From: Orychophragmus violaceus
Lineage: Eukaryota > Streptophyta > Magnoliopsida > Brassicales > Brassicaceae
NCBI GenBank assembly: GCA_030180135.1
Contig: CM058229.1
Location: 41,071,522 to 41,135,521, forward strand
Direction of reading: 5' to 3'
DNA: 64,000 bases
This document shows positions 1 through 11,214 of the stretch, piece after piece. Under the pieces are notes generated by a model that made no database searches, had not been told where the DNA came from, and saw only the letters and a list, made by a program, of their open reading frames with translations. Positions within the stretch are counted from its first letter, which is position 1. Each line of letters begins with the position of its first letter. The translations under genes and the position numbers were made by a program.

Positions 1-2550
1 CATCTTTGCTTCTACACAACTTTTTCCAAGCTACCCAAGGGATTTTCTTACGGTTGTTACCACTGCTCCACCAAAATTCAGTCATTGCACTAGTTAGCTT
101 GTCACAAAGGTCTTTTGGCAGCTTGAAAACTGACATGGCGTATATAGGAAGTGCAAGGCATATGGACTTGAGCAGTATTTCTTTTCCGCCTTGAGAAAGA
201 GCTTTAGTGAACCATCCTTGCAGCCGGCCTTGTAATTTCTCTCGGATGAAGTTCAGTAGTTCTCGTTTAGAACCTTTGAAACACTCTGGAAGCCCAAGGT
301 AAGACCCATCTCCTCCTTCTTTATCGATATTCAGTATGCGCTTTACCTCGTTTTTGTTATGGTCTGAGATCTTGGCCCCAAAGATAATGGATGATTTCTG
401 AGCGTTGATAACCTGACCAGAGGCTTCACCGTATTGTTTTAGGCATTCCATCAGAACAGTACTCTCAGCCGCATTAGCCCGGCACATTAGCAAGCTGTCG
501 TCGGCAAATAGTAAGTGATGAACCGGGGGAGCCGCTGGTGCCAACTTTATGCCATGTAATTGCTCTTTCTGCTCAGCATTGTTAAGGGAATGCACCAGAG
601 CCTCTGCACAAAGGATAAACAAGAACGGAGACAATGGATCTCCTTGTCGAATCCCTCGTTCCGGCCTAATGAATCCATGTGACCTCCCATTGAGTAGAAC
701 CGAGTACGAGACAGAATTGACGCAAGCCATGATCCACCTTATCCATACTCTATCAAACCCCATCTTCTCCATGAGAGTTTCTAGGAAGCACCATTCAACA
801 CGGTCATAAGCTTTTGACATGTCGGTTTTCACCGCCATGAAGGTGTCCGCTACCTTATCTCTTGTTCTTAGACCGTGGACCAGCTCATGTGCCACAATGA
901 CGTTATCAGTAATCAAGCGGCCAGCAACGAAAGCTCCTTGAGTGTCAGACACAATATGAGGCAGGATTGTCTTTAGTCTCCCACATAGAATTTTCGATAT
1001 GATTTTTTAGTGCACCGAGCAAAGACTAATAGGCCGCATGTCTTTCATTTCCGAGGGGTTGCGTATCTTTGGGAGGAGACACAATTGAGTGTGATTCCAT
1101 CCCGCAGGTAGTACTCCAGTAGCAAAGAAGCTGTGAATCTCCTCCGTCACTTTATGGCCCACAATATGCCAAAATTTTTTATAGAACACACCAGTAAGTC
1201 CATCTTCGCCTGGGGCGCTGCTTCCTTTGACGCTGAATGCTGCTGATTTAATCTCCTCGTCCGTGATTATAGATGTCAGCTGGGTATTCATGGAAGGGGT
1301 TACCCTGGATTGAAAATTTTCAAAAAGCTGCTCCATATCAAAGGGGTTTGAGCTCATGAACAAATCCCTGTAGTAATCCACTGCAATATTCCCTTTATCA
1401 CCTTCTGCATATTCCTCAATACCCTGCCTATTTTTCAGCATGATAACTCTGTTTTGAGCCTTTCTCCCTTTTACACAGTTGTGGAAGAAGGTGGTGTTCC
1501 TATCTCCTGATTTAATCCTCTGCTCTTTATATCTTTGCTTCCAGAATTTTTCTTCTTCTTTGTAAGCTTGAGCTAACTCAAGTTTTACTCGCTTCAGCGT
1601 CGACTGATTTGGTTGCAGCAGAGAGATTTCAGACTCGAGAATCTGTTTAAGTCGCGTGATTTTATCTCTCGAGTTCAGATCAGATGAGCGCTTCCATTTT
1701 GAGAGTGCCTTACGACACTGATCAATTCTGTCCATGCAGCTGAGATGATCAGTTTGGTTGCTCCCATTCCAGCCTTTTTCAACAATACTTTCAATACCCG
1801 GCTTGTTGATCATCCTCTTATCAAAACAAAACCGGCCTCTCATTTGTGCTTTCGGTTCGTAGGCGAAGCTGACAATGATAGGCCGATGATCTGAAGCCCA
1901 CATGTCAAAATATTCGGTTTGAGAACGCGGAAATAGCCGGAACCATTCATCATTACCGAAGCTCCTGTCGAGACGACACTGCACCCAAACTTTATCGCGC
2001 ATACCTCCCCATGACAAGCTGTTGCCAATGCTTTTAATCTCTCTTATTTTACAGCTTGATGCCATGTTCCTGAAGTTCCAAAATGTAGATTCATCTCTAA
2101 TAGCTCCACCTTTTTTTCTTCATTACCCATTAATTCATTGAAATCTCCCAATAAGATCCAAGCGTTGTCTCTAGTCAGACCGATACTGGATAATTGATCC
2201 CATACTGCTTGGCGATGGCTGCGGACAGGATCGCCGTAGACGCAAGATAAGTAAAATGCAATAGAACCCAATTTCACTTGTAAATCAATAACTCTTTTAT
2301 TCATCGAAAGTACATCCACAATAAAACATTTCTTCCACATCACAGCTAGGCCACCACTCAAACCAATAGGCTCAACTGTGATTAACTCATCATATCCCAA
2401 ACTAACTTTTAAAGACTCCATATAACTAGTTTTCTGCTTCGTCTCCATGAGAAACAATAGGTCCGGAAAGAACTTTCTGCGAAGCTCCCGGAGGTGTTGA
2501 ACTGTCTCGGTGTTTCCCAAACCTTGACAGTTCCAACTCAAAATGCTCAT
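1..2550 (-). pseudogene. LINE ORF2: endonuclease and reverse transcriptase, broken
   Basis: Starts MSILSWNCQGLGN, the usual beginning of the L1 endonuclease. Catalytic-type motifs follow: METK, GDFNE, and SDHRPI in the next open stretch. The frame breaks in a run of seven T at 2111-2117 (plus strand), consistent with loss of one base from an A8 run. The second open part (2065-1007) carries the linker and the start of RT (SAPGEDGLTGVFYKKFW, then RPISLCSV). A TAA at about 1007-1009 replaces the residue before KIISKIL. RT then continues open to the window edge, with the KTDMSKAYDRVEW block and the LLFADDSLLMC catalytic box at about 488-520. Intact copies would nick the target and prime reverse transcription. 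This one cannot make the whole protein. Confidence 0.92.
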
Positions 2551-3371
2551 TGGGGTGGCAGCGGCTTCAATACGGAAGCCACCGTCTTGTCTTGGAGTTT
2601 GTTGGAACGTTTTGTGACTTCGCAGTTTGTGGGTTCAGCCTTGCGCTTGGGAGCTACTTCACCTGCGTATGGAGTAGTCAGGGGATCAACGTGGTTGCTT
2701 GTACTGGAGTTCTGCCTCAGTCTGCGTTTCCAGGCAGGAGGCCTGTTGCGTTTCTTGCCCTGATCACGAGAGGCTCCGGATGCATGGCTAGCAGAGGTGC
2801 CAATGCGAAAAACCGTTGAGCTCTTTGTGACCAGAGGAGAGGAGGAGCTCTGTTCTGAGGACTCTGACCATGAGTCAACTTCTCCGAGATGAACCGGAAC
2901 AGAATTAGCTCGATATGGGCTTTTGAGGCTGATCGATTTCAACACATTGGTCTCCTTGTCATATTCAAACACCATGCCTTGTTCTTTGTTGATGATCGGA
3001 GTGAATGTAGGCAGTGCCTTACGACGAGCTTCCTCATCATCTGCAATGGATTGCCTCACTCTTTGGATTCTAGCAAGGCGCTCTGTATCATCCGAATGGG
3101 ATATGTACATCATTGCCATTTTTTGAGCTTCCAGAGGTAACTCTGGGAACAAAGGAGCAAAACCAGGTGGAACGTCGAGAGGTGTGGCTTCTTTTTCCTT
3201 CCCTTTGCTGAGCAGCTTCCTTGTGACGTCGCCAACTTCAGGATGGGCATCTGCTTTGCTGAAACCAGGCTGCATCTGATTCTTTAGCAAAAGGCAGTTG
3301 TTCTTGTCGTGCGTGAGACGGAAACAGTAGAAACACTTCTTCCTTAGTTTTTCAAACTCATACGAGATCAT
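2547..3371 (-). pseudogene. LINE ORF1 (gag-like, zinc knuckle), 5'-truncated
   Basis: About 274 codons open from an ATG at 3371. Near the N-terminus is a CCHC knuckle with Cys-X2-Cys-X4-His-X4-Cys spacing (CFYCFRLTHDKNNC), the usual nucleic-acid-binding end of plant L1 ORF1 proteins. The remainder is polar and low in complexity, with Arg/Lys-rich stretches near the C-terminus (for example KKRNRPPAWKRRLRQ). The N-terminal RNA-binding domain normally upstream of the knuckle is missing. The frame stays open a little upstream of the ATG, so this ATG is probably internal. The stop codon overlaps the ORF2 start as ATGA. The product would bind LINE RNA if made, but this copy is incomplete. Confidence 0.85.
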
Positions 3372-4306
3372 GACACATGGCAGCTTGTTAAGAACCGGGT
3401 TCTAAAAATCCTTATTTAAGAACCGGTTTTTACACTGTTCATGACACATGGCAGCTTGTCATTCGTCTAATTTTTTTTTTTCAATTTTTTTTTTTTTACA
3501 CTTCTCCCAAAAAAAAAAAAAAAAATTTAAGAACCCCCATAGGGGGTTATGGATGTTCATGCATGCCCTAAGTTTGCAGTAAATCAATATATTCTGAAAC
3601 AGTTTTTGAAGGTATTAAAAAGCAAAGGAAAAAAAAAAACAATGAGAGTGGCACGAGTCTTGTCGTTGTAAGTACAAAAGCTGCACATGCTTTTGATTAA
3701 TAAGGAAAATAAATAAAAAGGAGAAAGCTGAAACAAAAGAACAAAACTTTGAGTGACTCTATTTAACTGATGGTGACACAAAATGAATAATGGCTTATCG
3801 AATTGTGTCTTTGTGGGCGCCGCAAAAAGGATAAAACATAAAAACACAGATTCTTTCTTCTCTTCTCATCTCAAACTATGGCTTTGAGTCAGTCTCTTCA
3901 AAAAACAAAAAAAAAACACATAAGCAAAGTGAATACGAATAGGCCAATCTTTTTCATCTATCAAGTCAAAGCAGACGCAGCAGAAAATAAAGTAGAATGC
4001 TTGAAAACACCCCATTACGAAGTAAAGATTTACAGTATTTCTTGTTTCTTAAGTGTACCTCAAGGAAAGAAAAAAAAAAGACTCTTTTATTCCCCAATTA
4101 ACCAATCAACAAATGTTTTACGAAGAAAAGAAAAAAAAAGTGTGAGACTTGCTGATGAATTACAACTCCAAATAAACTAAAAGAGCTTTAGCTGTGGATG
4201 GTGGTGTGTGTTGAAGAAGAAAACAATGAACAGAGAAGCAAACAAGAGACAGTGAGAAAGAAAAGGAACAAAGGGAAAGACTGTGGAGAAAGAAAAAAAT
4301 AAGAAT
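3372..4306. other. Intergenic DNA between LINE and GTL1; small dispersed-repeat pieces
   Basis: No gene seen. A 21-bp direct repeat lies at 3368-3388 and 3439-3459, and the bases between contain two AAGAACCGG motifs. A short palindromic piece at about 3529-3549 (AAGAACCCCCATAGGGGG) and poly-T/poly-A runs follow. These look like parts of a dispersed repeat. The rest, to about 4300, is A-rich spacer downstream of GTL1. Confidence 0.5.
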
Positions 4307-4312
4307 TTTATT
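4307..4312 (-). terminator. Possible poly(A) signal of GTL1
   Basis: AATAAA on the minus strand about 140 bases after the GTL1 stop codon. The spacing and U-rich surroundings fit a plant near-upstream element. No transcript data support it. Confidence 0.4.
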
Positions 4313-4450
4313 CACTGAAAATTCAAGATTGATTCTCAGTTTTTGGTGTCAGATGTGTGTGTTTTGTGTGTTTTAGTTTTTTTTGGGTGTTGTTTAGAAA
4401 CTATGCACACATAAGTACATTTTCTTGGGACGATGAGTGATTATGATCAT

Positions 4451-6741
4451 TTACTGAACCATTGTCAAGAAGGGTGGCTCGGTGTGGCCATTGCCTCCTC
4501 TGTTTGCAGGGCTCTGGAATGCAATCTCATAAGCAGCGGATTTCTCATCCTCGTCCAGTTCTTCTTCATCCATCTCCTCATCCTCTTCTTCCATGTTATT
4601 ATAATTGTGAGACTCCTCAATCTTCTCATACTCACCTATCATTGAATCTTGTTGGTGTTGGAGCTCTCTCATCACAAGGTCTTCTGGCTTCATTTCCAAC
4701 AAATCAAGATTTTAGTTATTAAGAAACAAAACCAATTCACAATCAAGATTTGTACCTTTTCTGTTCCTTGTGGACTTTCCTCTCTAGGTTCTTCTTCCAT
4801 TCCTTGTGGCGGCTTCATGGCAGAGACCGGACTCTGATTCTGTATTTGGTCTGGAGGTAGACCAGAAGCGGCACCAGTACCAAGTACTTTGTTGCGGTAT
4901 AGAAGATCAAGGCGATGAAAGTAAGGACAGGTCTTAGCATCTTGAGGACGTTTCTTGTTGCTTTCTTTAACTTTCTTGTAGTATTTGTTGATGTTTTCCC
5001 ATTTCTCTTTGCATCTCTTGGCGTTTCTGTTGTATCCCATTCTCTTCATTGAAGTTGAGATCTCTTCCCATAAAAGTCCTTTAGGGACATTATCTTGGTA
5101 CCTTGGTTCCATTCCACTTCTCAAGTTTATAAGCGCAAGAATCTCCGCCTTTGGCCATCGCGATGATGATGGTAACGATTGATCCGAGCTCATGATCATC
5201 TCTTGTTGTTGTGGTTGATGAGTTGGAGATGGAAGAACATGCTGTTGTGGAATCGCCATTATTGGTTGTAACTGAGGTGGTTCTACAGCTTGTGATGAAG
5301 GACGTTTAGCGGCAGGTGGCGGTTGATGCGGCGGCGGAGACGGTTGAGGCGGTTGTGATGATAAAGACGGAGGTAACTGAATGGTGTGACCAGTGATTTT
5401 CTGAATCAATGAGATGATTGCGGCGTCACGAGAAGCAGAAGCCGCTCGTTCTTGAGACATGATCTCGTGCTCCCGAGCTAACCGAGACATCTCTTGGCGT
5501 TTCCAAGCTTCTTCTCGATCGAGACGTTCTTGTTCTCGCTTCTCAAGTGCTTCAAGAAAGCTCCTTTGCATAGCCGCTTGCTTCTGCATCACTTGTCTTA
5601 CTAAACCTTCGAATAATTCCATCATCTTGCCGCGGTTACCACGTTTGCGTTTGCGGCTGCTGGGACCCACCTGATCAACGTCCATATCGTCGTCGCCATC
5701 ATCAGACCCCATTCCTGAAGCCGTCGATGAGCTGTGAGACGAGAAGGCAACGCCGGGAAATGTGGGACCCATTGGAGGAGGAGGAGTTGGATTGGGTGTA
5801 AAGGAGATTGTATGTGGTTGAAGAGGTTGGGGCGTTTGCGTTTGCGGTAAAGGGAAGACGGGGAATTGTGAAGAAGAAGGAAGCTGTTGGATGGGATTGG
5901 CGACGGAGAGAGGTGTGACGTCGAGGGAAGAGGAAGAAGGAGGAGGAGGTGGAGGAGGAGTAGTGTTGAGAGCTTCGAGCTGAGAGAAGAACTTGTAAGT
6001 TTTACCGTCATGGCGACCACCGCGCGTTTCTTTAGTGCGTTTGTAGTATTTCTGAACGTTTTCGAACTTCTCTTTGCATTTCTTGGCACTGCGTTTGTAA
6101 CCAAGCTCCAACAGCTTCCTGTGTGTTTGCCATTCAAACATCAAAACTCAGATTCTGTCCTACTGTTCGATCGGAATTATTGGAAGAAGAAAAAAAAAAG
6201 AGAGTCTTGGGATTTACAAAATCGAAAACGTCCCAGAAACTCATGAGCCACTCTGTATAAACAAACAGTTTTACTTTTCTTGGGGATGGTGAAGATGCTT
6301 GATCCCGAATATATTATTATTTATATAAATAACAGAAAAAAGTAAGCGTTGGAAAACACATGCAAATGGATCTCTATATGCTATGTTTTGGATTTGAGAA
6401 ACACCATTGATAAGAATTGAAGAAGATGAAAGATTGTAATGGAGGAGAGAGAGAGAGAAAAACCTGGAAATGTGTTCCCAAAGAGGAGCTTTGAGAGTAG
6501 CGTCACGGAAAGTAGAATCCATATCAGATCGGATCCTAAGAAGAGCAAGTGTTTCTTCTCTCGGCCATCTGTTTCCGGATGAAGAAGATGAGCTTCCTCC
6601 TCCTCCTCCCAATCCTCCACCGTCATCCGTCGCCGCTGAGAATCTCATAAGCTCTTCCAAATTCGCTGGAGGTCTTGAACTGATCGGTGAAGCTTCCTCC
6701 ACCACTTCATTACCACCACAAGATCCTCCTGCTTGCTCCAT
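4451..6741 (-). CDS. GTL1: GTL1, GT-2-like trihelix transcription factor
   Basis: Three exons on the minus strand: 6741-6464, 6118-4756 and 4687-4451, with GT-AG introns of 345 and 68 bases, giving about 625 aa. Start chosen at ATG 6741 (MEQAGG...), because Arabidopsis GTL1 begins MEQ and the codons further upstream have no ATG. Domains: Gly/Ser-rich N-terminus; first trihelix DNA-binding domain at about residues 57-145 (NRWPREETLALL through KFFSQLEAL), interrupted by intron 1; a Pro-rich stretch; a basic RKRKRG nuclear-localisation-like patch near 245; a long charged helix at about 250-330, likely for dimerisation; a Gln/Pro-rich linker; a second trihelix at about 412-505 (SRWPKAEILALI through LLYRNKVLG); and an acidic tail ending PPFLTMVQ. 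In Arabidopsis GTL1 binds GT3 boxes, represses SDD1 (stomatal density, water use) and limits trichome and root-hair growth. That role is inferred by homology. The gene has no stops and no obvious damage. Confidence 0.97.
4688..4755 (-). other. GTL1 intron 2, very short
   Basis: A 68-base GT-AG intron in phase 0 between GTEK and PEDLVMREL. It is close to the lower size limit for plant introns. Retention would add a readthrough tail (VQILIVNWF...) with a stop and remove the acidic C-terminus. Confidence 0.9.
6119..6463 (-). other. GTL1 intron 1
   Basis: Donor AG|GTTTTTC and acceptor CACACAG|GAAG. It splits the Arg codon inside the first trihelix domain (ISR-KLLELGYKRS), so correct splicing is needed to rebuild the DNA-binding fold. 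Phase 2 on both sides fits exactly. Confidence 0.92.
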
Positions 6742-6845
6742 CTCTAGATTTACCAATTTTGATTTGAATCCACCACTCTTTTATTCTACGCGCACACACA
6801 CACACTCTCTCTCTCTCTATAAGCTCACGGTTTCTTCATAAAACC
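6742..6845 (-). promoter_or_regulatory. GTL1 5' UTR or core promoter with GA and GT microsatellites
   Basis: Immediately upstream of the GTL1 ATG lies a (CA)n then (CT)n tract on the plus strand (about 6789-6818), so the gene strand reads GA repeats followed by GT repeats. GA-rich 5' leaders are common in plant developmental genes and can bind BPC/GAGA-type factors. That role is inference. Confidence 0.5.
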
Positions 6846-8160
6846 ATTTGACGATGGAGGAAGAGAAAGAAGCAGCCTTTTTTTTACTGCAACTAGGTGT
6901 TAGAAAGGAGAGATGAGGATTACGAGGATGATGATGATAGAGAGAATGAAAGCAAAGAGAAGTTAATAAAGCTGAGCCTCTTCTAACTTTGCAGCAAATA
7001 ATTGTTAAACCCACTTTTCTTCACCTCTCTTTTTCTTTTCTTTTTTTTTATTTAATTGCAAAAAGGGTCCACATATTTTATTATAATTAATTTTTATTTG
7101 TATTATTATTATTATTATTAAGGAAGGAGGGCTTTAAAAGTTAAATTTGGATCCGCAAACATCTCTCATTGCCAGTGATCCGATTAATTTCATTTTTTTT
7201 TTTTTTGGGTTAAAATTGAAAACAATATATATAATAAACACAAAATCATGTGCCTCCCATGTTGTTGTCCTCTCCCACCATCATGTCTATGGTGTCCACG
7301 TGGCGTTGTCTAATTGGTAGGGTATGTGACAATCAGATTTTCGAGAGGGGAAGGACAAAGTTGGAATTTACATAGTTTTACCCGATTTGAGCTGGACCAG
7401 CCTTGACATCTTTCACCCACTCTCTTTCCTCTCCAATTCAACGGTCTCTCTCCTTTATGATTTTATTTTTTGTTATGTAATATAGTTATAGATATAGACC
7501 GAACTTCGGAAAAAAAAAAACAGACCAAACAATAGTAATGTCAAATAAAAATAGACTAAACAGTAGTGATGTAATAAAAAAAACAGACCAAACAATCGTC
7601 AAAAAACTATTTTTGAAATTTCACAAACCTTAAATTTGAGGTTTGGATGTGTTAACTTCAAATATATACTTTTATATTTGACACTAAAGTTCTTAATATT
7701 GATAATAATAAATTTGTATTATAAACTTTTAAATAACTCAAATATATATTAATAATACAACAAACAATATATAATTACATGAAAATATTACATGAAAATA
7801 TTACATGAAAATAACTATAAACATGTATTAAAATATTTTAAACAATATTATATTAAAATATATAATTACATGAAAATAATAGTCAAACATACAAATTAAA
7901 ATCTTAAGTATAGCTAAATTTCAAATTACCCAACAAAAAAGCTGTAATGCTCACAAACGTTTTTTTAAATATTAATATTTTATTTTATTTAAAGTATTTC
8001 TTTTTATTTATATGTAAAGATAAAAATTTATGAAATTATTTATAAAGATATGAAATAAGAATTATTTAAAGATAAGAACTAATGAAATGTGTGATTATAT
8101 GAATTAGAAAGTGAAAAATGAAACCTCAAATTTGATAATTTGAACAATGAAACCTCAATT
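6846..8160. other. GTL1 upstream region, no gene
   Basis: AT-rich, without a credible ORF. Contains the G-box and a three-unit degenerate tandem repeat (about 31 bp, CAGACCAAACAATAGT type) at about 7521-7600. From 7650 it grades into low-complexity AT-rich DNA. Confidence 0.5.
7296..7303. promoter_or_regulatory. G-box CCACGTGG upstream of GTL1
   Basis: Perfect palindromic CACGTG core with C/G flanks, about 555 bases upstream of the GTL1 start codon. G-boxes bind bHLH and bZIP factors. Use in vivo is not shown by sequence. Confidence 0.5.
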
Positions 8161-8540
8161 AGAAATTGGGCAAATCGTAAAACTGGCACAAAAACATGTC
8201 TTATCACAAATATAACAACAAGGAAGAAAAATCATAAAAATAGCACAAAAACATGTTTTGTTACTAAATTAGCCCTAACCCTTAACCTTAACTACTAAAC
8301 CCTAAACCCTAAATACTAAACCGTAAACCTTAAATAATAAACCCTAAACCCTAAATACTAAACTCTAAACCCTAAATAATTAACAATAAATCCTAAATAA
8401 TGAACCCTAAACCCTAAATTATATAGTGATATAAAAGTCTTTATAATTAAAATAATGCTAAAAATGTGAATTATTTTCCTTGATATAATATTTATGATAA
8501 TATATGTTTTTGTGCTATTTTATGTCTTTTCTCTTAGAGA
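8160..8540. repeat. Degenerate telomere-like tract bounded by an inverted repeat
   Basis: At about 8270-8415 the plus strand is dominated by AACCCTAAA/CCCTAAAT variants, degenerate forms of the plant telomere repeat. It is bounded by an imperfect inverted repeat of about 22 bp: left CATAAAAATAGCACAAAAAC at 8233-8252 (with a diverged direct copy near 8177-8200), right TTTTTGTGCTATTTTATG at about 8507-8524. This is an interstitial repeat, not a chromosome end. Confidence 0.7.
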
Positions 8541-9410
8541 TTTCACTATTCAAAATTAGAGGTCAATTTTTTTTTTTTGAGGTTTTAAGGTTTGTTCTGT
8601 ATACATCCTAATCCTCATGATTTTATTTGATTAGAAATCATACCTCATGTATATGCATGTAATTTTGATAAAATACATGACCCTTTAATGCTAAACTAAA
8701 GTGATAACGATTTGATGGTTAAAAAAACATTAAACGATTACAGAGTAATTAAAAACTATCATATATGTTTACAAAATAAAATATATAAGATATAGTGGTA
8801 AGAGAAATAGATATATAAAAAGGTTAAATAGATCCATATACATGGGTACTCAAATAAAGTCAATGAAGATTTGAAAATTAAGAAAAGAACAAAGAAAAAA
8901 ATATTTATGTCATAAGTAGTTTTTTCGAGTTAATTACAATTTTTCATTACTAACACTGTTCATTTAAAAACGTTAACCACTAATTATTAACGCTAATAAT
9001 ACTATCATACAATTGTAAAATGCTAACAATGATATCAGATGTTTTTAATGTACTAATAATAACTAGATAATTATACTATGACACTTGTACCATGCTAATA
9101 ATCATATGTTTGTAAGAAGTTAACAATAATATTGGATATTGTTAGCACTTTATATATCTATTATTATTTTTTATAACATACTAATAATAACACATAACAT
9201 ATATGAGACTGCTAACAATTATATATGTTATTAGTATGATTCGTTCGCAACATATGCGAGCAAAAATATTATTTTTTAAAATAAAAAATATCAAATTAAT
9301 TAATAATAATAATATTATAAAATCTATGTGGAACTATTTATAATTAAAAATACATATATTATTATATTTAGTAAAATATTTTAATCTTAAATATATTTAT
9401 TAATATTTAA
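8541..9410. other. AT-rich intergenic DNA
   Basis: No gene. The section 8945-9240 is enriched in degenerate CTAATAAT/CTAACAAT words on both strands, perhaps an old short transposon, but no ends are clear. Confidence 0.4.
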
Positions 9411-9414
9411 AAAA

Positions 9415-9665
9415 TATTCATAAACTTTTTTATATTTATCATCTTATTTTTATTTTTACTGAAGGCTATGTATATCTCTAAAATAAAATTAAAAGTCTTC
9501 ATAAATATTTTCATATTTATCATCTCATTTTATTTTTATTTTTTTTATTCAAGATTATGTTTATCTCTAAAACAAAATTTAAAAATATTTATATTATTTC
9601 ATATTTATCATCTCATATTTTTATTTATGTTTATGTATATTTCCATAATAAATTTTAAAAATATA
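9415..9665 (+). repeat. Three-copy degenerate tandem repeat
   Basis: Three AT-rich units of roughly 80-90 bp, each with a TTTCATATTTATCATCTCAT-like segment followed by TATGTTTATCTCTAAAA-like sequence: about 9419-9500, 9500-9590 and 9590-9663. The apparent ORF here comes from the repeat composition. Confidence 0.6.
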
Positions 9666-10440
9666 ATAAAATTATCGATATAAATTAAGATTAACACAGT
9701 AATTAATACAATTTTATTAATGATAAATTAGTAATCAACCATTTTGATAGTGAATATAAAATCAAAAACATTTTTTAATTAATATAAAAATATAAAAATT
9801 TGTAATATATAAATAATAATATAATGCTGATAACAATTAATAAAACAGAATGATGGTGAAGAGACGAAGAAAAAAGAAGAAGTAATTGAAAGAAAAATTA
9901 ATGGGATATAAAGTAATTTTATTGCAACAGTAAAAACAAAAAAATGTCAGAATTGGTCATTTAATTTTTTGAGTATTGATATATATATAATTTGTAATTT
10001 TCCTATATAAAATTCGTAAGGAGTTGAGTGTGCATCAATGTTCCCATACCACTATCCGCAAAACTAGCTTTTGCTAATTTTTTTTTGAAAAAGAGAGAGA
10101 AATTTAGCTTTTTCTTCTATTCAAGCACAATTTTGTGATGTATATTACTACAAACAAAGGAAAAAAATGCAGATATCATGGTTTGACATTTATTTTAACC
10201 GCCAATGAAAAATATAATCCTTTCCAATTGTGTAATTACACTAATGCTATAGTGTCTCGACTATAATAGAAAATAAACAATTCAAATTGTATCAAATTCT
10301 TCTAAAGATCCGGTAGAATAGTAGGATTACAGAGTTAAGACTAATGCACCTTTGTAATGTGTGATATAAGATAATCTCAAAAGTTTTATGTTAACGTTTT
10401 AAAGGTTCATTTGCCAAATCTCATATCGTAAATTTAATCG
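9666..10440. other. AT-rich intergenic DNA, nothing recognised
   Basis: No coding potential or RNA gene seen. It precedes the LINE remnant. Confidence 0.4.
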
Positions 10441-10446
10441 GAATTT

Positions 10447-11214
10447 GTGGCAAAAAGATTTTATAAAATATTTTTATTGCATAAAAAATGTTTCATGGCT
10501 GAAGAAAAAATTTCGTTATACAAAAGAAAATTCATGGTAATTAAAACGGACATGAGCACGACTTATAATAGAGTAAAATTGACTTTCATTGAGAATCTTC
10601 TTAGGAAAACTTTGAAGCACAATGGATAAATTGGATAATGCGATGTATCTACGGTTCAATACAAAGTTCCAATAAATAGACAGCTACAAGGCCTCATTGT
10701 TCCGTAAATAGGTTTATGACAAGAAGATCTATTATCGCCTTATTTATTCATTCTATGCACAAAAGCAATGATAGTAAACATAAAGAAGACATAAAGCAGA
10801 AATTTGTAACAAGAATGAAAGTGGTAAGAGCGAGCCCTCCTATATCTCATATGTTATTTTCAGATGATAGTTTGTTCTTTTGTAAAGCAAATAACGAAGA
10901 ATGTCAAACAATTTACAGATTCTAAAGGATTACGAGGGTGTCTCAGGGCAATAAATTAATTTCTTGAAACCGTCGCTTCAGTTCGGTTATAATATGAATG
11001 AAGACATACAAGGACAAATGAAATAGATTCTAGGAATAAACAACATTGGGTGGGATGAGATCTTATTTGGGAATACCAGAGTACCTGAGTGGGGCAAAGA
11101 CACAAATTTTTAGTCTTCTTCAAGACATACTTCATGGTAGAGTGAATGTATGGATGACAAAATATCATCCGAGAGGTGGGAAAGATTATTAATAAAATTA
11201 GTAGCGACTGCCCT
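10447..11214 (+). pseudogene. LINE reverse transcriptase remnant
   Basis: Two short open stretches keep L1-type RT blocks. 10447-10629 has VIKTDMSTTYNRVKLTFIENLL, matching the K-TDMSKAYDRVEW-FLE motif. 10716-10925 has ISHMLFSDDSLFFCKAN, the catalytic F-DD box with Ala changed to Ser. Weaker homology continues through about 11040-11210 (GQMK..ILGINNIGWDE, then RVNVWMTKYHPRGGKD). Many stops and frameshifts. The homology ends at the CACTA terminus at 11215, so the CACTA element probably inserted into this LINE. Confidence 0.8.

Larger units (their letters stand above)
1..3371 (-). mobile_element. L1-type LINE, truncated by the window edge
   Basis: This non-LTR retrotransposon reads leftward and runs off the left edge. 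From its 5' side it holds an ORF1 with a zinc knuckle (3371-2547), an APE-type endonuclease (from 2550) and a reverse transcriptase that continues to base 1. The RT C-terminus, zinc-finger and 3' tail are outside the window. The recognisable sequence begins at about 3371, so ORF1 lacks its N-terminal half and the copy is probably 5'-truncated, as is usual for L1 copies. At least one frameshift and one nonsense codon make it non-autonomous. It lies about 1.1 kb downstream of the GTL1 stop codon. Confidence 0.93.

Noticed and set aside
3878..4180. 100-codon plus-strand frame downstream of GTL1
   Set aside because: Lys-rich translation of A-rich DNA. No domain or codon bias.
5622..6246. Frames overlapping GTL1 exon 2 in other phases
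   Set aside because: Shadows of the real gene: Arg/Ser/Leu-rich and not conserved.
6817..7014. 65-codon minus-strand frame upstream of GTL1 as a possible uORF
   Set aside because: Starts with GTG, not ATG, and overlaps the GA/GT microsatellite leader. No support for translation.
8160..8540. Chromosome end or true telomere
   Set aside because: Repeats are degenerate, short, and flanked on both sides by long unique or TE sequence.
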